DNA of 64,000 bases from an uncultured Clostridium sp. (GTDB lineage Bacteria > Bacillota > Clostridia > TANB77 > CAG-508). The stretch lies in NCBI GenBank assembly GCA_900552135.1, contig URYN01000003.1, positions 62,001-126,000 of the forward strand. The letters run 5' to 3'. How positions within the stretch are numbered: the stretch's first letter is position 1; the number at the start of each line of letters is the position of its first letter. The translations under genes and the position numbers were made by a program. Of this stretch, positions 9,353 to 18,840 are shown in pieces. The notes beneath the pieces are model-generated. The model had not been told where the DNA came from. It saw only the letters and a program-made list of their open reading frames with translations, and did not search any database.

Positions 9353-10888
9353 ATGAAAGACAAATTAACAATGCTAATGATAATAGACGGATTTGGAATA
9401 AATGAAAAAGAACAAGGAAACGCTGTAAAGCTTGCTAATACTCCAAATCTAGATAAACTTATGAAAACATGCCCTAATTCAAGAATATTTGCAAGTGGAC
9501 TAAGTGTAGGACTTCCAGAAGGACAAATGGGAAATTCTGAAGTTGGACACACAAACATTGGAGCAGGAAGAATAGTTTATCAAGAATTAACAAAAATAAC
9601 AAAATCAATAGAAGATGGAGACTTTTTCAGTATTCCAGAATTCAATAAGGCAATAGAAAATTGTAAAAAATACAACTCAAAATTACACATAATTGGATTA
9701 GTATCTGACGGAGGAGTTCATAGTCATATTCGCCATTTATACGGATTACTAGAACTTGCAAAGAGAAAAGACTTTGAAAATGTATTTGTACATTGCTTCA
9801 TGGACGGAAGAGATACTCCACCAGCTTCAGGAGAAAGCTATATAACAAAACTAGAAGAAAAAATGAAAGAAAAAGGAATTGGAAAAATTGCTACAATTTC
9901 TGGTAGATTCTATGCAATGGATAGAGACAAGAGATGGCAAAGAGAGCAAAAAGCTTATGATGCAATGGTCTATGGAAAAGGAAATAAAGCAAGTTCAGCA
10001 ATACAAGCAGTTGAAGCATCATACCAAAAAGAAGTATTTGATGAGTTTATAGAACCAACAGTTATATGCAATGGAGATGCACCTGTTGCAAAAATAGAAC
10101 CACATGATTCTGTAATTTTCTTCAACTTTAGACCAGACAGAGCAAGACAAATAACAAGAACACTTGTTGATCCAGAATTCAATGAATTTGAAACAAGAAA
10201 AGACTTAGATTTATGCTTTGTTTGCATGACTCCTTATGATGAAACTTTACCAAATGTTGAAATAGCATTCAAAAAAGAACATTTGAAAAATACTTTCGGA
10301 GAATATATAAGCAATTTAGGATATACACAGTTACGTATTGCAGAAACAGAAAAATATGCACACGTTACCTTCTTCTTTAATGGAGGACAAGAAAAACAAT
10401 ATCCAGGAGAAGATAGAATATTAGTACCATCTCCAAAGGTTGAAACTTACGATATGCAACCTGAAATGAGTGCAAGAGAAGTAACTGAAAAAGTTGTAGA
10501 TGCAATCAATTCTAAAAAATATGATGCAATAATATTAAATTATGCAAATACAGATATGGTTGGACATACAGGAAGTCTAGAAGCTGCAATAAAGGCAGTA
10601 GAAACAATAGACGAATGCGTAGGAAAAGTTGTAGAAGCTGTAAATGCACAAAATGGAAGATTAATAATAACAGCAGATCACGGAAATTGTGAGCAAATGA
10701 TAGATTATAAAACAGGAGAGCCACATACAGCTCATACAACAAACCCTGTTCCAGTAATCTTAGTTGGAATGGAAAATGCAAAATTAAAAGAAGGAAAACT
10801 TGCAGACTTAGCACCAACAATGCTAGATATAATGAACCTTCCAAAGCCAGAAGAAATGACAGGAGAAAGCATTATAGTAGAAAAATAG
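9353..10888 (+). CDS. gpmI: 2,3-bisphosphoglycerate-independent phosphoglycerate mutase
   Basis: 511 residues, the full family length. The metal and phosphoserine motifs of the alkaline-phosphatase superfamily are clear: MIIDGFGINEKEQGNA at the start, the nucleophile Ser62 in GNSEVGHTNIGAGR, DGRDTPP, RPDRARQ, and ADHGNCE plus HTAHTTNPVP near the end. It converts 3- to 2-phosphoglycerate using Mn. GGAAGG at 9334-9339 lies 13 bases before the ATG. It closes the glycolytic run; enolase, often next, is not in this window. Confidence 0.97.
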   Translation: MKDKLTMLMIIDGFGINEKEQGNAVKLANTPNLDKLMKTCPNSRIFASGLSVGLPEGQMGNSEVGHTNIGAGRIVYQELTKITKSIEDGDFFSIPEFNKAIENCKKYNSKLHIIGLVSDGGVHSHIRHLYGLLELAKRKDFENVFVHCFMDGRDTPPASGESYITKLEEKMKEKGIGKIATISGRFYAMDRDKRWQREQKAYDAMVYGKGNKASSAIQAVEASYQKEVFDEFIEPTVICNGDAPVAKIEPHDSVIFFNFRPDRARQITRTLVDPEFNEFETRKDLDLCFVCMTPYDETLPNVEIAFKKEHLKNTFGEYISNLGYTQLRIAETEKYAHVTFFFNGGQEKQYPGEDRILVPSPKVETYDMQPEMSAREVTEKVVDAINSKKYDAIILNYANTDMVGHTGSLEAAIKAVETIDECVGKVVEAVNAQNGRLIITADHGNCEQMIDYKTGEPHTAHTTNPVPVILVGMENAKLKEGKLADLAPTMLDIMNLPKPEEMTGESIIVEK

Positions 10889-10952
10889 AACTATAAAACG
10901 AATCAAAACAAGAGGAAAATAATATAATAGTAGAAAAAAGTAGGGAGAATGG

Positions 10953-11726
10953 ATGAAGTCGAAAGCAACAATAAAAGAACTTTATTCAAAAATTAGACAG
11001 TGTCTATTTTATATGATACCTGAAAGCTGGGAAAGTATATATTTATATGCATCTGTTATACAAAGGGATAATGGTGAAGAAACAGGAGAAATGTTTTTTT
11101 ACTATTTTCCTAAAAGTATAATAAAAAGAAATCCTATAAATGTATATCAAATACCAAATAAATTCAATCTTGATGAAAATGAATTTATAAAACTAACAAA
11201 TGAACTATATGAACTAATAAAAGAACTAAGAAGACAGTGTAAAATATATGAAAAAATAGATTGGTCTAATATAACGATTAGTATAGAAAATGTAGAATTC
11301 TTAGCTGAATATGATTGTGATGACTTAATTAATTCTATATATTCGAATAATGATAGAATGGTAATATGGCAATATAAATATTTAGATTATCCAATGGAGA
11401 AATTTCCAAAAGAGATAAGAAACATAATAAAGCAATATTTAGCCGAAGAAGAACATGGATTACATGCAAAGAAAACATATGGTGAAACATTTTATCAACC
11501 TCACGAACATAACAATATCAGTTATGATATAAATAGAAAAGAAGATGAATATATAAAAGTCGATGAAGAAACTAAGGATTTTACAATGGTAAATGATGAT
11601 ATTTATGAAGTAAAGCCAAAAAGAAAATTCTTCAAGAAAAAGGATAACAATAAAATGTTAAACGAAAAAAATGAAAAATTTAAAGAAGATGAAATAGTAG
11701 TTAGAAATCAAATTTTAAAATACTAA
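10953..11726 (+). CDS. YezG-like (DUF600) protein with a charged tail
   Basis: Residues 1-170 show the pattern of the YezG/DUF600 family: IKELYSKIRQCLFYMIPESW, then SIYLYASVI, a FFYYFP strand, and DRMVIWQYKYL. Family members are best known as immunity proteins of polymorphic toxins such as YeeF. No toxin gene is adjacent. The last 70-80 residues are an added low-complexity Lys/Glu/Asp-rich tail not typical of the family. It starts 64 bases after gpmI with an AGGGAG ribosome site and 48 bases before the GH18 gene, so it is probably in the same operon. The family match was made by eye and the role is open. Confidence 0.6.
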   Translation: MKSKATIKELYSKIRQCLFYMIPESWESIYLYASVIQRDNGEETGEMFFYYFPKSIIKRNPINVYQIPNKFNLDENEFIKLTNELYELIKELRRQCKIYEKIDWSNITISIENVEFLAEYDCDDLINSIYSNNDRMVIWQYKYLDYPMEKFPKEIRNIIKQYLAEEEHGLHAKKTYGETFYQPHEHNNISYDINRKEDEYIKVDEETKDFTMVNDDIYEVKPKRKFFKKKDNNKMLNEKNEKFKEDEIVVRNQILKY

Positions 11727-11774
11727 AACAGCTACATTATATGAAAAAATTTGAGAAAAAATAAGGAGAAAATT

Positions 11775-13487
11775 ATGGCTGGAAAAAGAACAATGGAGAG
11801 TGGCAGAACAAAAAAAGGAAAAACCTTTTATTTTTATAAATTAATTGTTGTATTATTTTTTGTTCTTGCTGTAGCTTTTGTACTTTATATTGCACCAAAC
11901 TATATTAGGAATGATGTAGGAGAAAAAACGAATTTAGTAATAAATAATAGTAATGTTACAAAGAGTTTAAAAAATGATGTATTAATTGAAGATGGAGTTG
12001 TGTATGTGTCTACAAAAGACATTGCGAATTTCTTCGATGGAAATATATTTTATGATAATAAATATGACCAGATTATTACATCATCAGACACAAAGCTTGC
12101 AAGCTTAAAAATAAACAATGATACTATCACTGTAAACGGAGCTTCAAAAGAAATAATGAAACCAGCAAAAAAAGTTGAACAAGAGTTCTATCTGCCATTT
12201 TCGGAAATAAGCAAAAGTGTATATAATGTGGAAACAAAATATATTGAAGACACAGACACAGTTGTATTAGTTTCTCTTGATAGAGAACTAACCTATGCAA
12301 ACAGTAGAAAAAATAATAGCGTAAAATACAAACCAACTGGATTTTCAAAAACAATTGATAGAGTAAGTGCAGGAGATAATTTAACTATAGTTCAACAAGA
12401 TGATAGTACAGATTCTTCTGGCTGGGTAAAGGTTACGACTGAAAATGGAAAAGTTGGATATGTAAAGGAAAACAGTATTGCTAACGAGAAAAAGGTAAGG
12501 GACAACCTTGAAATAGAGCCACAAGTACAAGGAAAAATAAGCATGTTTTGGGATTATTTTTCAGAATATGCACAAGCTCCTCAAAGAAGCGGAAAAGTAG
12601 AAGGAGTAAATGTTGTTTCACCAACATTCTTCACACTACAAAAGCTTGGCAAGGGAAACATTGTTGCAAATGTAGGAACAAGAGGAACTAACTATATAAA
12701 TTGGGCTCATAATAACGGATATAAAGTATGGGCATCATTCTCAAACAACTCACTAAAAGACACAACATCTGAAATCTTGAATGATTACGAATTAAGACAG
12801 AAGCTGATAGATAATATTATAACAGCAGTTGTTACATACAATATTGAAGGAATAAACATGGATTTTGAAAATATCTATGAAGCCGATAAATTAATGTATT
12901 CAAGATTAATTATAGAACTTGCACCAAGACTAAGAGAATTGGGAAAAGTACTATCTGTAGATGTAACAGCTCCAGATGGATCACCAGACTGGTCATTATG
13001 TTATGATAGAAACACCATTGGCAAAGTTGCGGATTATATCGTGTATATGGGATATGACCAAAACGGTGTATCATCTCCAAAAGAAGGAACAACAGCAGGC
13101 TGTGACTGGGTTGAAGCAAACATCAAGAAATTCTTAGGACAAGAAGAAGTTTCAGCAGACAAATTAATACTTGCGGTTCCATTCTACACAAGAATTTGGA
13201 CAGAAACAAATGGAGAAATAGACAGTAGAGTAGTTGAAATGAAAGAAGTATATTCTTTAATTCCATCAGATGCAAAAATAGAATGGGATGACGAATTAAA
13301 GCAAAACTATGCTGAATATCAAAAAAATGGCAAGACATATAAAGTATGGATTGAAGATGAAAAATCTTTAAAATACAAGCTAGAATTAGTTAATACTTAT
13401 AATTTAGCAGGAGCAGCATATTGGGAAAAAGATAGAGAACCAGACAGTATTTGGAGCACAATAGCACAGATATTAAATGTGAAATAA
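11775..13487 (+). CDS. Membrane-anchored GH18 enzyme, YaaH/SleL-like
   Basis: 570 residues. A basic N-terminus is followed by one membrane helix (about residues 21-42). Then come a copper-amine-oxidase-N-like/stalk region (about 50-170), an SH3-like segment around DSSGWVKVTTENGKVGYVKE, and a glycoside hydrolase family 18 barrel from about residue 250. The catalytic signature is GINMDFEN with Glu365 as proton donor; the companion YMGYDQ strand is present. Relatives of this architecture act on peptidoglycan, including spore cortex during germination. The start at 11775 has AAGGAG at good spacing; an in-frame start at 11751 has none. A strong terminator follows, closing the long gap-to-GH18 transcription unit. 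Confidence 0.85.
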   Translation: MAGKRTMESGRTKKGKTFYFYKLIVVLFFVLAVAFVLYIAPNYIRNDVGEKTNLVINNSNVTKSLKNDVLIEDGVVYVSTKDIANFFDGNIFYDNKYDQIITSSDTKLASLKINNDTITVNGASKEIMKPAKKVEQEFYLPFSEISKSVYNVETKYIEDTDTVVLVSLDRELTYANSRKNNSVKYKPTGFSKTIDRVSAGDNLTIVQQDDSTDSSGWVKVTTENGKVGYVKENSIANEKKVRDNLEIEPQVQGKISMFWDYFSEYAQAPQRSGKVEGVNVVSPTFFTLQKLGKGNIVANVGTRGTNYINWAHNNGYKVWASFSNNSLKDTTSEILNDYELRQKLIDNIITAVVTYNIEGINMDFENIYEADKLMYSRLIIELAPRLRELGKVLSVDVTAPDGSPDWSLCYDRNTIGKVADYIVYMGYDQNGVSSPKEGTTAGCDWVEANIKKFLGQEEVSADKLILAVPFYTRIWTETNGEIDSRVVEMKEVYSLIPSDAKIEWDDELKQNYAEYQKNGKTYKVWIEDEKSLKYKLELVNTYNLAGAAYWEKDREPDSIWSTIAQILNVK

Positions 13488-13508
13488 AGCAATTATAAAA
13501 AAATATAT

Positions 13509-13550
13509 GAAAAAGGCAGAATATCTAATGAAAGATAATCTGCCTTTTTT
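13509..13550 (+). terminator. Intrinsic terminator after the GH18 gene
   Basis: Stem AAAAGGCAGA/TCTGCCTTTT with an inner ATCT/AGAT pairing, ending in six T. Confidence 0.9.
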
Positions 13551-13724
13551 CCCTTTTTATTTTAGTAAAAAAATTTTAAAAAAAATTTTTCACACCTATA
13601 ATTGTTTTAATAAAATTCATTTATAATTGGAACATTTGAATAAAATGTAATAAATGAAAAAGAAAAAAATACAATTAAAAGAGAAAAATCTGCTCTAGAG
13701 CAATTATAGAATGGAAGATGAAAG

Positions 13725-14780
13725 ATGAAGAAAACCTTATATGTTGACATATGCTATGATAAAAAAGAATATAAAACAAGAAAAAAAGAAGAAAAATCAG
13801 ATACAATTTTGCAATTTATAAATATTAGCAAATCAAGAAAGATAAAGATAAAACCAAAACTAAAACAGAAAGAAAAGGAAGATAATTCAGAAAGAGAAGA
13901 ACATATAAACTTAAAAAAGAACATAAAAAAACTAAATAGAAAAATTGAAAAAAGAATTAGAAAAATAAAAAAATGTGCTCTAAGAGTAAATGTTAAAATA
14001 GTGCCTTCAAATGAAGTAATAAAAATAGTAAAGAAGTTAGAGGCAATAGAAAAAAATAAGAAAATAAAAGAAACAGAAAAAAATAAGAAAATAAAAGAAG
14101 TAGATAAAATAAAGGAAATAGAAAAAATAAAGAGAATAAGCGAGCAAAATCTTGAAGAGAAAAAATTAAAGATACATACTTTTGATATTAACAATTTAGT
14201 AAATGAAATAGAACAAAGCAAAAATATATATTGTGAAAATTCGATAGAAATACTTAATAATATAATGAAAGACGGGAAAAAAGAAACAAAAGAACAGAGT
14301 GTTTATATACTATTAGAACAAAGCTCTAATTTAAACAACATAAAAATAAAAGAGATGCTTAATCAATATAAAATAGTGTATATAATAACAGACAATGTAA
14401 AACAATATAGAAAAATAGAACAATTTGCAGATGAGGAAGCAGAAATGCTTATTATATTAAATAACAGAAAAAAAAGCCTGTCAAAAGCAAAATATATAAT
14501 CAATTATGACTTTAGACAAGAAAATATAGAAAAGTTTAATATAAACAGAACTGCAACTATTTTGAATGTTGCACAGAATAAAATAAAGATATATCAAGGA
14601 TTCCAAGGAATAGTTATAAACAATATAAGACTAAAAAGTGAAAAAGATGAAAAATTTCCTATAGAATACGAGATAGAAAAAAATAGAGAAAAAGTAAATA
14701 AAAAGATAAAAAATGAGGAATATTATTTAATTGGAGAAAATGGAGAAATTAATAAAGAGGAAATAATAAAACTGCAATAG
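13725..14780 (+). CDS. Lys/Glu-rich coiled-coil protein of unknown function
   Basis: 351 residues. The first half is extremely rich in Lys, Glu and Ile, with tandem near-repeats of KNKKIKE/KIKEIEKI at about residues 105-145, which predicts a long coiled coil. The second half is more normal and alternates hydrophobic strands and helices (SVYILLEQSS, KIVYIITDNV, EMLIILNNR, AKYIINYDF), which could form a small Rossmann-like fold. No signal peptide or membrane segment is seen. No convincing Shine-Dalgarno precedes the ATG (GATGAAAGATG only). It stands alone between a terminator and the next prepilin gene. I do not recognise the family. Confidence 0.6.
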   Translation: MKKTLYVDICYDKKEYKTRKKEEKSDTILQFINISKSRKIKIKPKLKQKEKEDNSEREEHINLKKNIKKLNRKIEKRIRKIKKCALRVNVKIVPSNEVIKIVKKLEAIEKNKKIKETEKNKKIKEVDKIKEIEKIKRISEQNLEEKKLKIHTFDINNLVNEIEQSKNIYCENSIEILNNIMKDGKKETKEQSVYILLEQSSNLNNIKIKEMLNQYKIVYIITDNVKQYRKIEQFADEEAEMLIILNNRKKSLSKAKYIINYDFRQENIEKFNINRTATILNVAQNKIKIYQGFQGIVINNIRLKSEKDEKFPIEYEIEKNREKVNKKIKNEEYYLIGENGEINKEEIIKLQ

Positions 14781-14928
14781 AATTAAGTTGGAAAAACTAA
14801 AACTTATATATTTAATAAAAATTCAACGAAACATATTAGAAAAAATAAAACAGTAAACAAAAAATATAACATTCTAAAAAAGTGTATTAACTAAAATATT
14901 ACAACAATATTACAAATAAAAAAATCTA

Positions 14929-14957
14929 TTGAAATCAAAAAAATGGTATGATATTAT
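14929..14957 (+). promoter_or_regulatory. Promoter of the 14996 prepilin gene
   Basis: TTGAAA (14929-14934), 17 bases, TATTAT (14952-14957), 38 bases before the ATG. Confidence 0.6.
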
Positions 14958-14995
14958 GAAATACAATAGAGAATAATTAAGAAAAGAGGAAAACT

Positions 14996-16303
14996 ATGGA
15001 TAAAAGAAAATTGAATAATGAAACCGGAATAACAATAATAGCTTTATCAATTACAATAATAGTAATGCTTATATTAGCGGGAATTTCTATAGCTACAGTA
15101 AGTCCGATGATAAAAAATTCTGAAGAAGCAAAACAAGAACAAGACATTGAAACAGAAAAATCAATTGTATCAAGGGCAGCATTTGCAGCTGAAAAAGTAG
15201 GGGTAAAAGGTAGGATTACTAAAGATAATTTACAAAAGATGATGCAAAATGAACTTCCATCTGGCAATTTTACTGTTATAGAAAATGGAGATGGTTTTAC
15301 TATTACATTTACAGATTCAAACAGATCATATAATGTTGATGCAACAGGAGGAAATAGTTCAAGCTCTGAAACGATAATTGACGGAGTGACAATACCTGCA
15401 GGCTATTATTATGTGGGTGGAACAAAGGCAAAAGGATTAGTAATTTCTGATAATGTAGCAGATAACGAATTAGATAAAGGAAAAGAGGATGTTAGAGAAG
15501 AGTTAAGTGGAAACCAATGGGTATGGGTGCCTGTAGAAACACCAAGTAGTTTATATACAACAGTAGATGCAGGACAGGCTTTAGCAGGAAGTACAGGAGT
15601 AAAGACTACAAAATATACAAATTCAGCTATAATAAAAGGAAGAGTTAAACCAGGAGATACAAGTAGCTATAGGGAACCAGATTTGGTAATTGGAAAAGAT
15701 GGAACTAGTTATGATTATGCAAATTATGCAACAGCAGGATTTACTAGCTTAAAAAATATGGCTGATACTATGGCAAGTGATTATAATGAAATGATAAGAA
15801 GTCTAGAGAAGTATAAGGGATTTTTTATAGGAAGATATGAGTTAACGGCCGATGGGGAAAAGACAGGAACCACTCAAACGGATAAAAATTGGTATGAATT
15901 ATATAAAAATTGTACTAAATGGGCGAAAGAAGGAACAAAAGTAAAAACAAGAATGATATGGGGCTTGCAGTGGGATGCAACATGTAATTGGTTAGCAAGC
16001 TCTAACTTTGATATAAATGATTCAAGTAAATGGGGAAACTATACAAATAATACTACTAATAATGGAAGAGGAACAAAACAGGAGACAGGATATAGTGAAA
16101 GTTGGAAGGCAAATAATATATACGACTTTGCTGGAAATTGTCATGAGTTTACGCAAGAAGCAAGTGATTGGGCTAATAGAGTTGGCAGAGGTGGTTATTA
16201 TTATACTTATGGATCTGGTGTACCAGCTTCTGGAAAGCAAAGTTCTTTATATTCAAATACACAAGGCTTTGGCACTCGCCCAACTTTATATATAATTCCA
16301 TAA
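14996..16303 (+). CDS. Prepilin-like protein with C-terminal FGE/C-type-lectin domain
   Basis: 435 residues. The N-terminus is a class III prepilin signal: a short basic leader, then a Gly followed by ITIIALSITIIVMLILAG, where a prepilin peptidase would cut after the Gly. A pilin-like helix and small domain run to about residue 120. After a Ser-rich linker, residues 130-435 resemble the formylglycine-generating-enzyme/sulfatase-modifying fold: IPAGYYYVGGTKAKG, NQWVWVPVE, GFFIGRYE, NIYDFAGNCHEFT, GRGGYYY, ending GFGTRPTLYI. The catalytic cysteines of true FGE are not evident, so the fold is probably used for ligand binding. It is a single-gene unit distant from the pilus operon at 40-49 kb and is probably assembled or exported by it. 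The C-terminus resembles a DGR target in fold but not in codon pattern. Confidence 0.75.
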   Translation: MDKRKLNNETGITIIALSITIIVMLILAGISIATVSPMIKNSEEAKQEQDIETEKSIVSRAAFAAEKVGVKGRITKDNLQKMMQNELPSGNFTVIENGDGFTITFTDSNRSYNVDATGGNSSSSETIIDGVTIPAGYYYVGGTKAKGLVISDNVADNELDKGKEDVREELSGNQWVWVPVETPSSLYTTVDAGQALAGSTGVKTTKYTNSAIIKGRVKPGDTSSYREPDLVIGKDGTSYDYANYATAGFTSLKNMADTMASDYNEMIRSLEKYKGFFIGRYELTADGEKTGTTQTDKNWYELYKNCTKWAKEGTKVKTRMIWGLQWDATCNWLASSNFDINDSSKWGNYTNNTTNNGRGTKQETGYSESWKANNIYDFAGNCHEFTQEASDWANRVGRGGYYYTYGSGVPASGKQSSLYSNTQGFGTRPTLYIIP

Positions 16304-16376
16304 TGAGCGTTTAATTTTAACTGTGTAAAATCGAGCATATAGGAGAGTATAATCTTAACCGAACACCTACAAACCT

Positions 16377-16395
16377 GTTGGAATATCTTTCCAAC
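16377..16395. other. Hairpin between the prepilin gene and greA
   Basis: GTTGGAA/TTCCAAC with a five-base loop. No T-run follows; the greA -35 box begins four bases later. It may act as a weak terminator or merely as structure. Confidence 0.4.
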
Positions 16396-16398
16396 CTC

Positions 16399-16427
16399 TT
16401 GACAAATCTTCAAAAAAGGTTTAATAT
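16399..16427 (+). promoter_or_regulatory. greA promoter
   Basis: Consensus TTGACA (16399-16404), 17 bases, TAATAT (16422-16427). Confidence 0.75.
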
Positions 16428-16494
16428 ATTTAATTGTGAATTAATATTAGATAAATAGATCTATACTGCAAATGTGCAAAAGGAGGTTAGCAAT

Positions 16495-16971
16495 ATGGAA
16501 GAGAAGGGAATACTTGTATCACAAGAAGGTTATGAAAAATTAGAAAAAGAATTAGATTATCTTAAAACAACAAAAAGAGCAGAAATAGCAGAAAAAATAA
16601 AAGTTGCACTTGGATTTGGAGATTTATCAGAAAACTCTGAGTATGATGAAGCAAAAAATGCTCAAGCAGAGAATGAAGGCAAAATAGCTGAATTAGAAAA
16701 CAAAATAAGATATGCAAAGATAATCGATGAATCTGAAATAGATACAAAAACAGTACAAGTTGGAAATATAGTAAAAGTTTATGACGAAGAATTTGAAGAG
16801 GAAGTAACATATACAATAGTTGGTTCTACTGAAGTTGATTTGGCACAAAACAAAATTTCTAACGAGTCTCCTGTAGGAGCTGCTTTAATCGGAAAGAAAA
16901 AGAATGATGTTGTAGAAGTAAAAGTTCCTGCTGGAACAATGAAATACAAAGTCTTAGCAATAACGAAATAA
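16495..16971 (+). CDS. greA: Transcription elongation factor GreA
   Basis: 158 residues. The N-terminal coiled-coil finger ([18 protein letters not shown], then [20 protein letters not shown]) and the C-terminal FKBP-like domain ending [19 protein letters not shown] are typical. GreA inserts into the RNA polymerase secondary channel and stimulates cleavage of backtracked transcripts. The start at 16495 follows AAAGGAGG; an in-frame TTG-type start at 16474 would include that site and is rejected. It has its own consensus promoter and strong terminator, so it is monocistronic. Confidence 0.96.
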   Translation: MEEKGILVSQEGYEKLEKELDYLKTTKRAEIAEKIKVALGFGDLSENSEYDEAKNAQAENEGKIAELENKIRYAKIIDESEIDTKTVQVGNIVKVYDEEFEEEVTYTIVGSTEVDLAQNKISNESPVGAALIGKKKNDVVEVKVPAGTMKYKVLAITK

Positions 16972-16973
16972 TA

Positions 16974-17016
16974 AAAAATCCTTTTTATGATTTTAATATC
17001 ATAAGAAGGATTTTTT
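16974..17016 (+). terminator. greA terminator
   Basis: AAAAAATCCTT and TATGAT stems pair with ATCATA and AAGGATTTTTT, with the T-run included. Confidence 0.9.
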
Positions 17017-17051
17017 CATTGCTACTTTATTACAGAAATTGCAGAGTATAG

Positions 17052-17084
17052 CAAAAAAATCACTCACAAATTATTTCGTGAGCG
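17052..17084 (-). terminator. deoD terminator
   Basis: On the minus strand CGCTCAC pairs with GTGAGTG across a ten-base loop, followed by seven T. Confidence 0.8.
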
Positions 17085-17137
17085 ACCTTTAATTTTATTA
17101 TAAACTTGCAACAATAAGAAACAAATTATATAAAAGC

Positions 17138-17857
17138 TTAGATTCTAATTGCTGATTCAAGGGCAAGTTTTATCATTGAGTTTAAAGAGGTTTGTCTTGC
17201 CTCAGCTGATATTTCTTGATGTTTATAGTGTGAGTCAACAACACTTAACAAACAGCTGGCTTTCTTTCCAAATATATGGGCATTATAAAATAAAGCAAAT
17301 GCTTCCATTTCCGCACCGATGATGTTTAAGTCCTTTGGAAATCTTGCAATTAATCCATTTACATCTTTAACATAATAATCAAAACAATCTGTACAAAGAG
17401 TATTTCCTTTTATGTAAGGAATATTACAATCATGAGCAGTATCCTCGATTATTTTATTTAATTCTGCACTTGATTCCATAATGTGAACATCTTCTTCATT
17501 AAGTTCAAAGGCATAATTTCCTTCTGTGTATGTGTTATCAACTAAAATTGTATCAAGCAGATTCAAATCCTCTGAATAAGCTCCGCAAGAACCAATTCTT
17601 ATAATTGAATCTACATCATAAAATTTGAATAATTCATAAGAATAAATTCCCATACTTGGCATTCCCATGCCAGATGCAAATACAGTTATTTTCTTGCCTT
17701 TATACTCTCCGGTATAACCAAACATGTTTCTAACTGAATTCACTAATTTTACATTAGTCATAAAATTATCTACAATATATTTTGCTCTTAATGGGTCTCC
17801 AGGCATTAGAACAACTTTTGCAATGTCTTCTTTTTTAGCTTCATTGTGTGGTGTCAT
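17138..17857 (-). CDS. deoD: Purine-nucleoside phosphorylase DeoD type
   Basis: 239 residues, the size of hexameric PNPs. Phosphate-site GDPLRAKYI is near the N-terminus, followed by SGMGMPSMGIYSYEL, RIGSCGAY, the nucleoside-site EMEAFALF and the C-terminal SVVDSH in place of the usual Ser-Asp-His proton relay. It cleaves purine (deoxy)nucleosides with phosphate for salvage. I start at the ATG 17857, eight bases after AAGGAG; an in-frame GTG at 17863 is too close to that site. It is alone on this strand, divergent from ruvA. Confidence 0.95.
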   Translation of the reverse strand: MTPHNEAKKEDIAKVVLMPGDPLRAKYIVDNFMTNVKLVNSVRNMFGYTGEYKGKKITVFASGMGMPSMGIYSYELFKFYDVDSIIRIGSCGAYSEDLNLLDTILVDNTYTEGNYAFELNEEDVHIMESSAELNKIIEDTAHDCNIPYIKGNTLCTDCFDYYVKDVNGLIARFPKDLNIIGAEMEAFALFYNAHIFGKKASCLLSVVDSHYKHQEISAEARQTSLNSMIKLALESAIRI

Positions 17858-18017
17858 AAACACAACTCCTTGTATAATTTATTTAGGTTTTTCTAATGGA
17901 TTTACCTATAAACCGATAGTCGCTATAAGAATTTATATCCGTATAGTAACTTTATAATGCAATTATAACATAGAAACATAAAAGTACAAGTGAAAATTTA
18001 TTTTTACAAGAAATCTA

Positions 18018-18045
18018 TTGAAAAATTAAAAAAATATGATAGAAT
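18018..18045 (+). promoter_or_regulatory. ruvA promoter
   Basis: TTGAAA (18018-18023), 16 bases, TAGAAT (18040-18045). Confidence 0.6.
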
Positions 18046-18089
18046 ATAAATACTAAAAAGAAAATTTGTTTGCACCAAAGGAGAAAAAG

Positions 18090-18689
18090 ATGATAGCATA
18101 TCTAAAAGGAAAATTACAATTTAAATCTGATGAATATATAATTATAGAAGTACAAGGAATTGGCTATAAGGTATTTATGTCGAAGAAGGCAATCGATTCT
18201 TTGCCAGATGATGGAGAGGTAAAAGTTTATACATATTTAAAAGTTAGAGAGGACGACATTAGCTTATTTGGATTCAATTCAAATGAAGAGCTACATACAT
18301 TTGAGTTACTTATTTCGGTTGGGGGAATAGGTGCAAAATCTGCAATAACAATACTTTCCAATATTACACCTTCAAGATTTGCCTTAGCCGTAATAACAAA
18401 TGAAGTAAACACTTTAAAGAAATTACCAGGCATTGGACCAAAAACAGCACAAAGAATTATTCTCGAATTGAAAGATAAGATAAAAACAGAAGATGCAATT
18501 TCTAATAATGAAGCTGACGAAGATAGCATAGATAACAAAATGAAGAATGAAGAGGAACAAGAAGATTTAATTCAGGCTCTTCAGGTGCTAGGATACAGAA
18601 GATATGAGATTAATAAGATATTGCCAAAGATAAAACAAGAGAGTTTGGAAGAAAAAATAAAAGAGGCATTACAATATTTAGCTCATTAA
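18090..18689 (+). CDS. ruvA: Holliday junction branch migration protein RuvA
   Basis: 199 residues. The OB-fold N-terminus (MIAYLKGKLQ, VQGIGYKVF), the two helix-hairpin-helix motifs (ISVGGIGAKSA and KLPGIGPKTAQRII) and the C-terminal RuvB-contacting helical domain (LIQALQVLGYRRYEI) are in order. The start at 18090 has AAAGGAG at good spacing; the in-frame upstream start overlaps that site. The acidic linker (about residues 140-155) is longer and more charged than in E. coli. ruvB is not adjacent, whereas in most Bacillota it follows directly; here rarA is next after 151 bases. Confidence 0.95.
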   Translation: MIAYLKGKLQFKSDEYIIIEVQGIGYKVFMSKKAIDSLPDDGEVKVYTYLKVREDDISLFGFNSNEELHTFELLISVGGIGAKSAITILSNITPSRFALAVITNEVNTLKKLPGIGPKTAQRIILELKDKIKTEDAISNNEADEDSIDNKMKNEEEQEDLIQALQVLGYRRYEINKILPKIKQESLEEKIKEALQYLAH

Positions 18690-18787
18690 AATAAATTTGA
18701 ATTTAGAGGAAAAGTTTCAAAAAATAAGGGCAGACTATTTTTTATGTAACAGCCCAAAAATTGAAATAAAAAAAGCTATGAAGAAAT

Positions 18788-18822
18788 CTCGCCCAAAAAG
18801 GGGCGTCCCTAATGGGCGAAAA
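18788..18822 (+). repeat. 35-bp palindromic repeat, copy C
   Basis: Same arms and core as copies A, B and D, with TCTC for TTTC at the left end and AAT for ATT near the right arm. It sits 18 bases before the rarA ATG. Confidence 0.85.
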
Positions 18823-18840
18823 TAGAAAGGAAGCAATTAA

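Noticed and set aside
13754..14221. Minus-strand open frame of 155 residues rich in Phe, Ser and Ile
   Set aside because: Antisense shadow of the Lys/Glu-rich coding strand (AAA/GAA codons read backwards as TTT/TTC).
16170..16303. Possible second DGR variable region at the end of the 14996 prepilin
   Set aside because: The fold is similar, but codons there keep mixed third positions with many A-ending triplets and normal AT content, so the mutagenesis footprint is missing.
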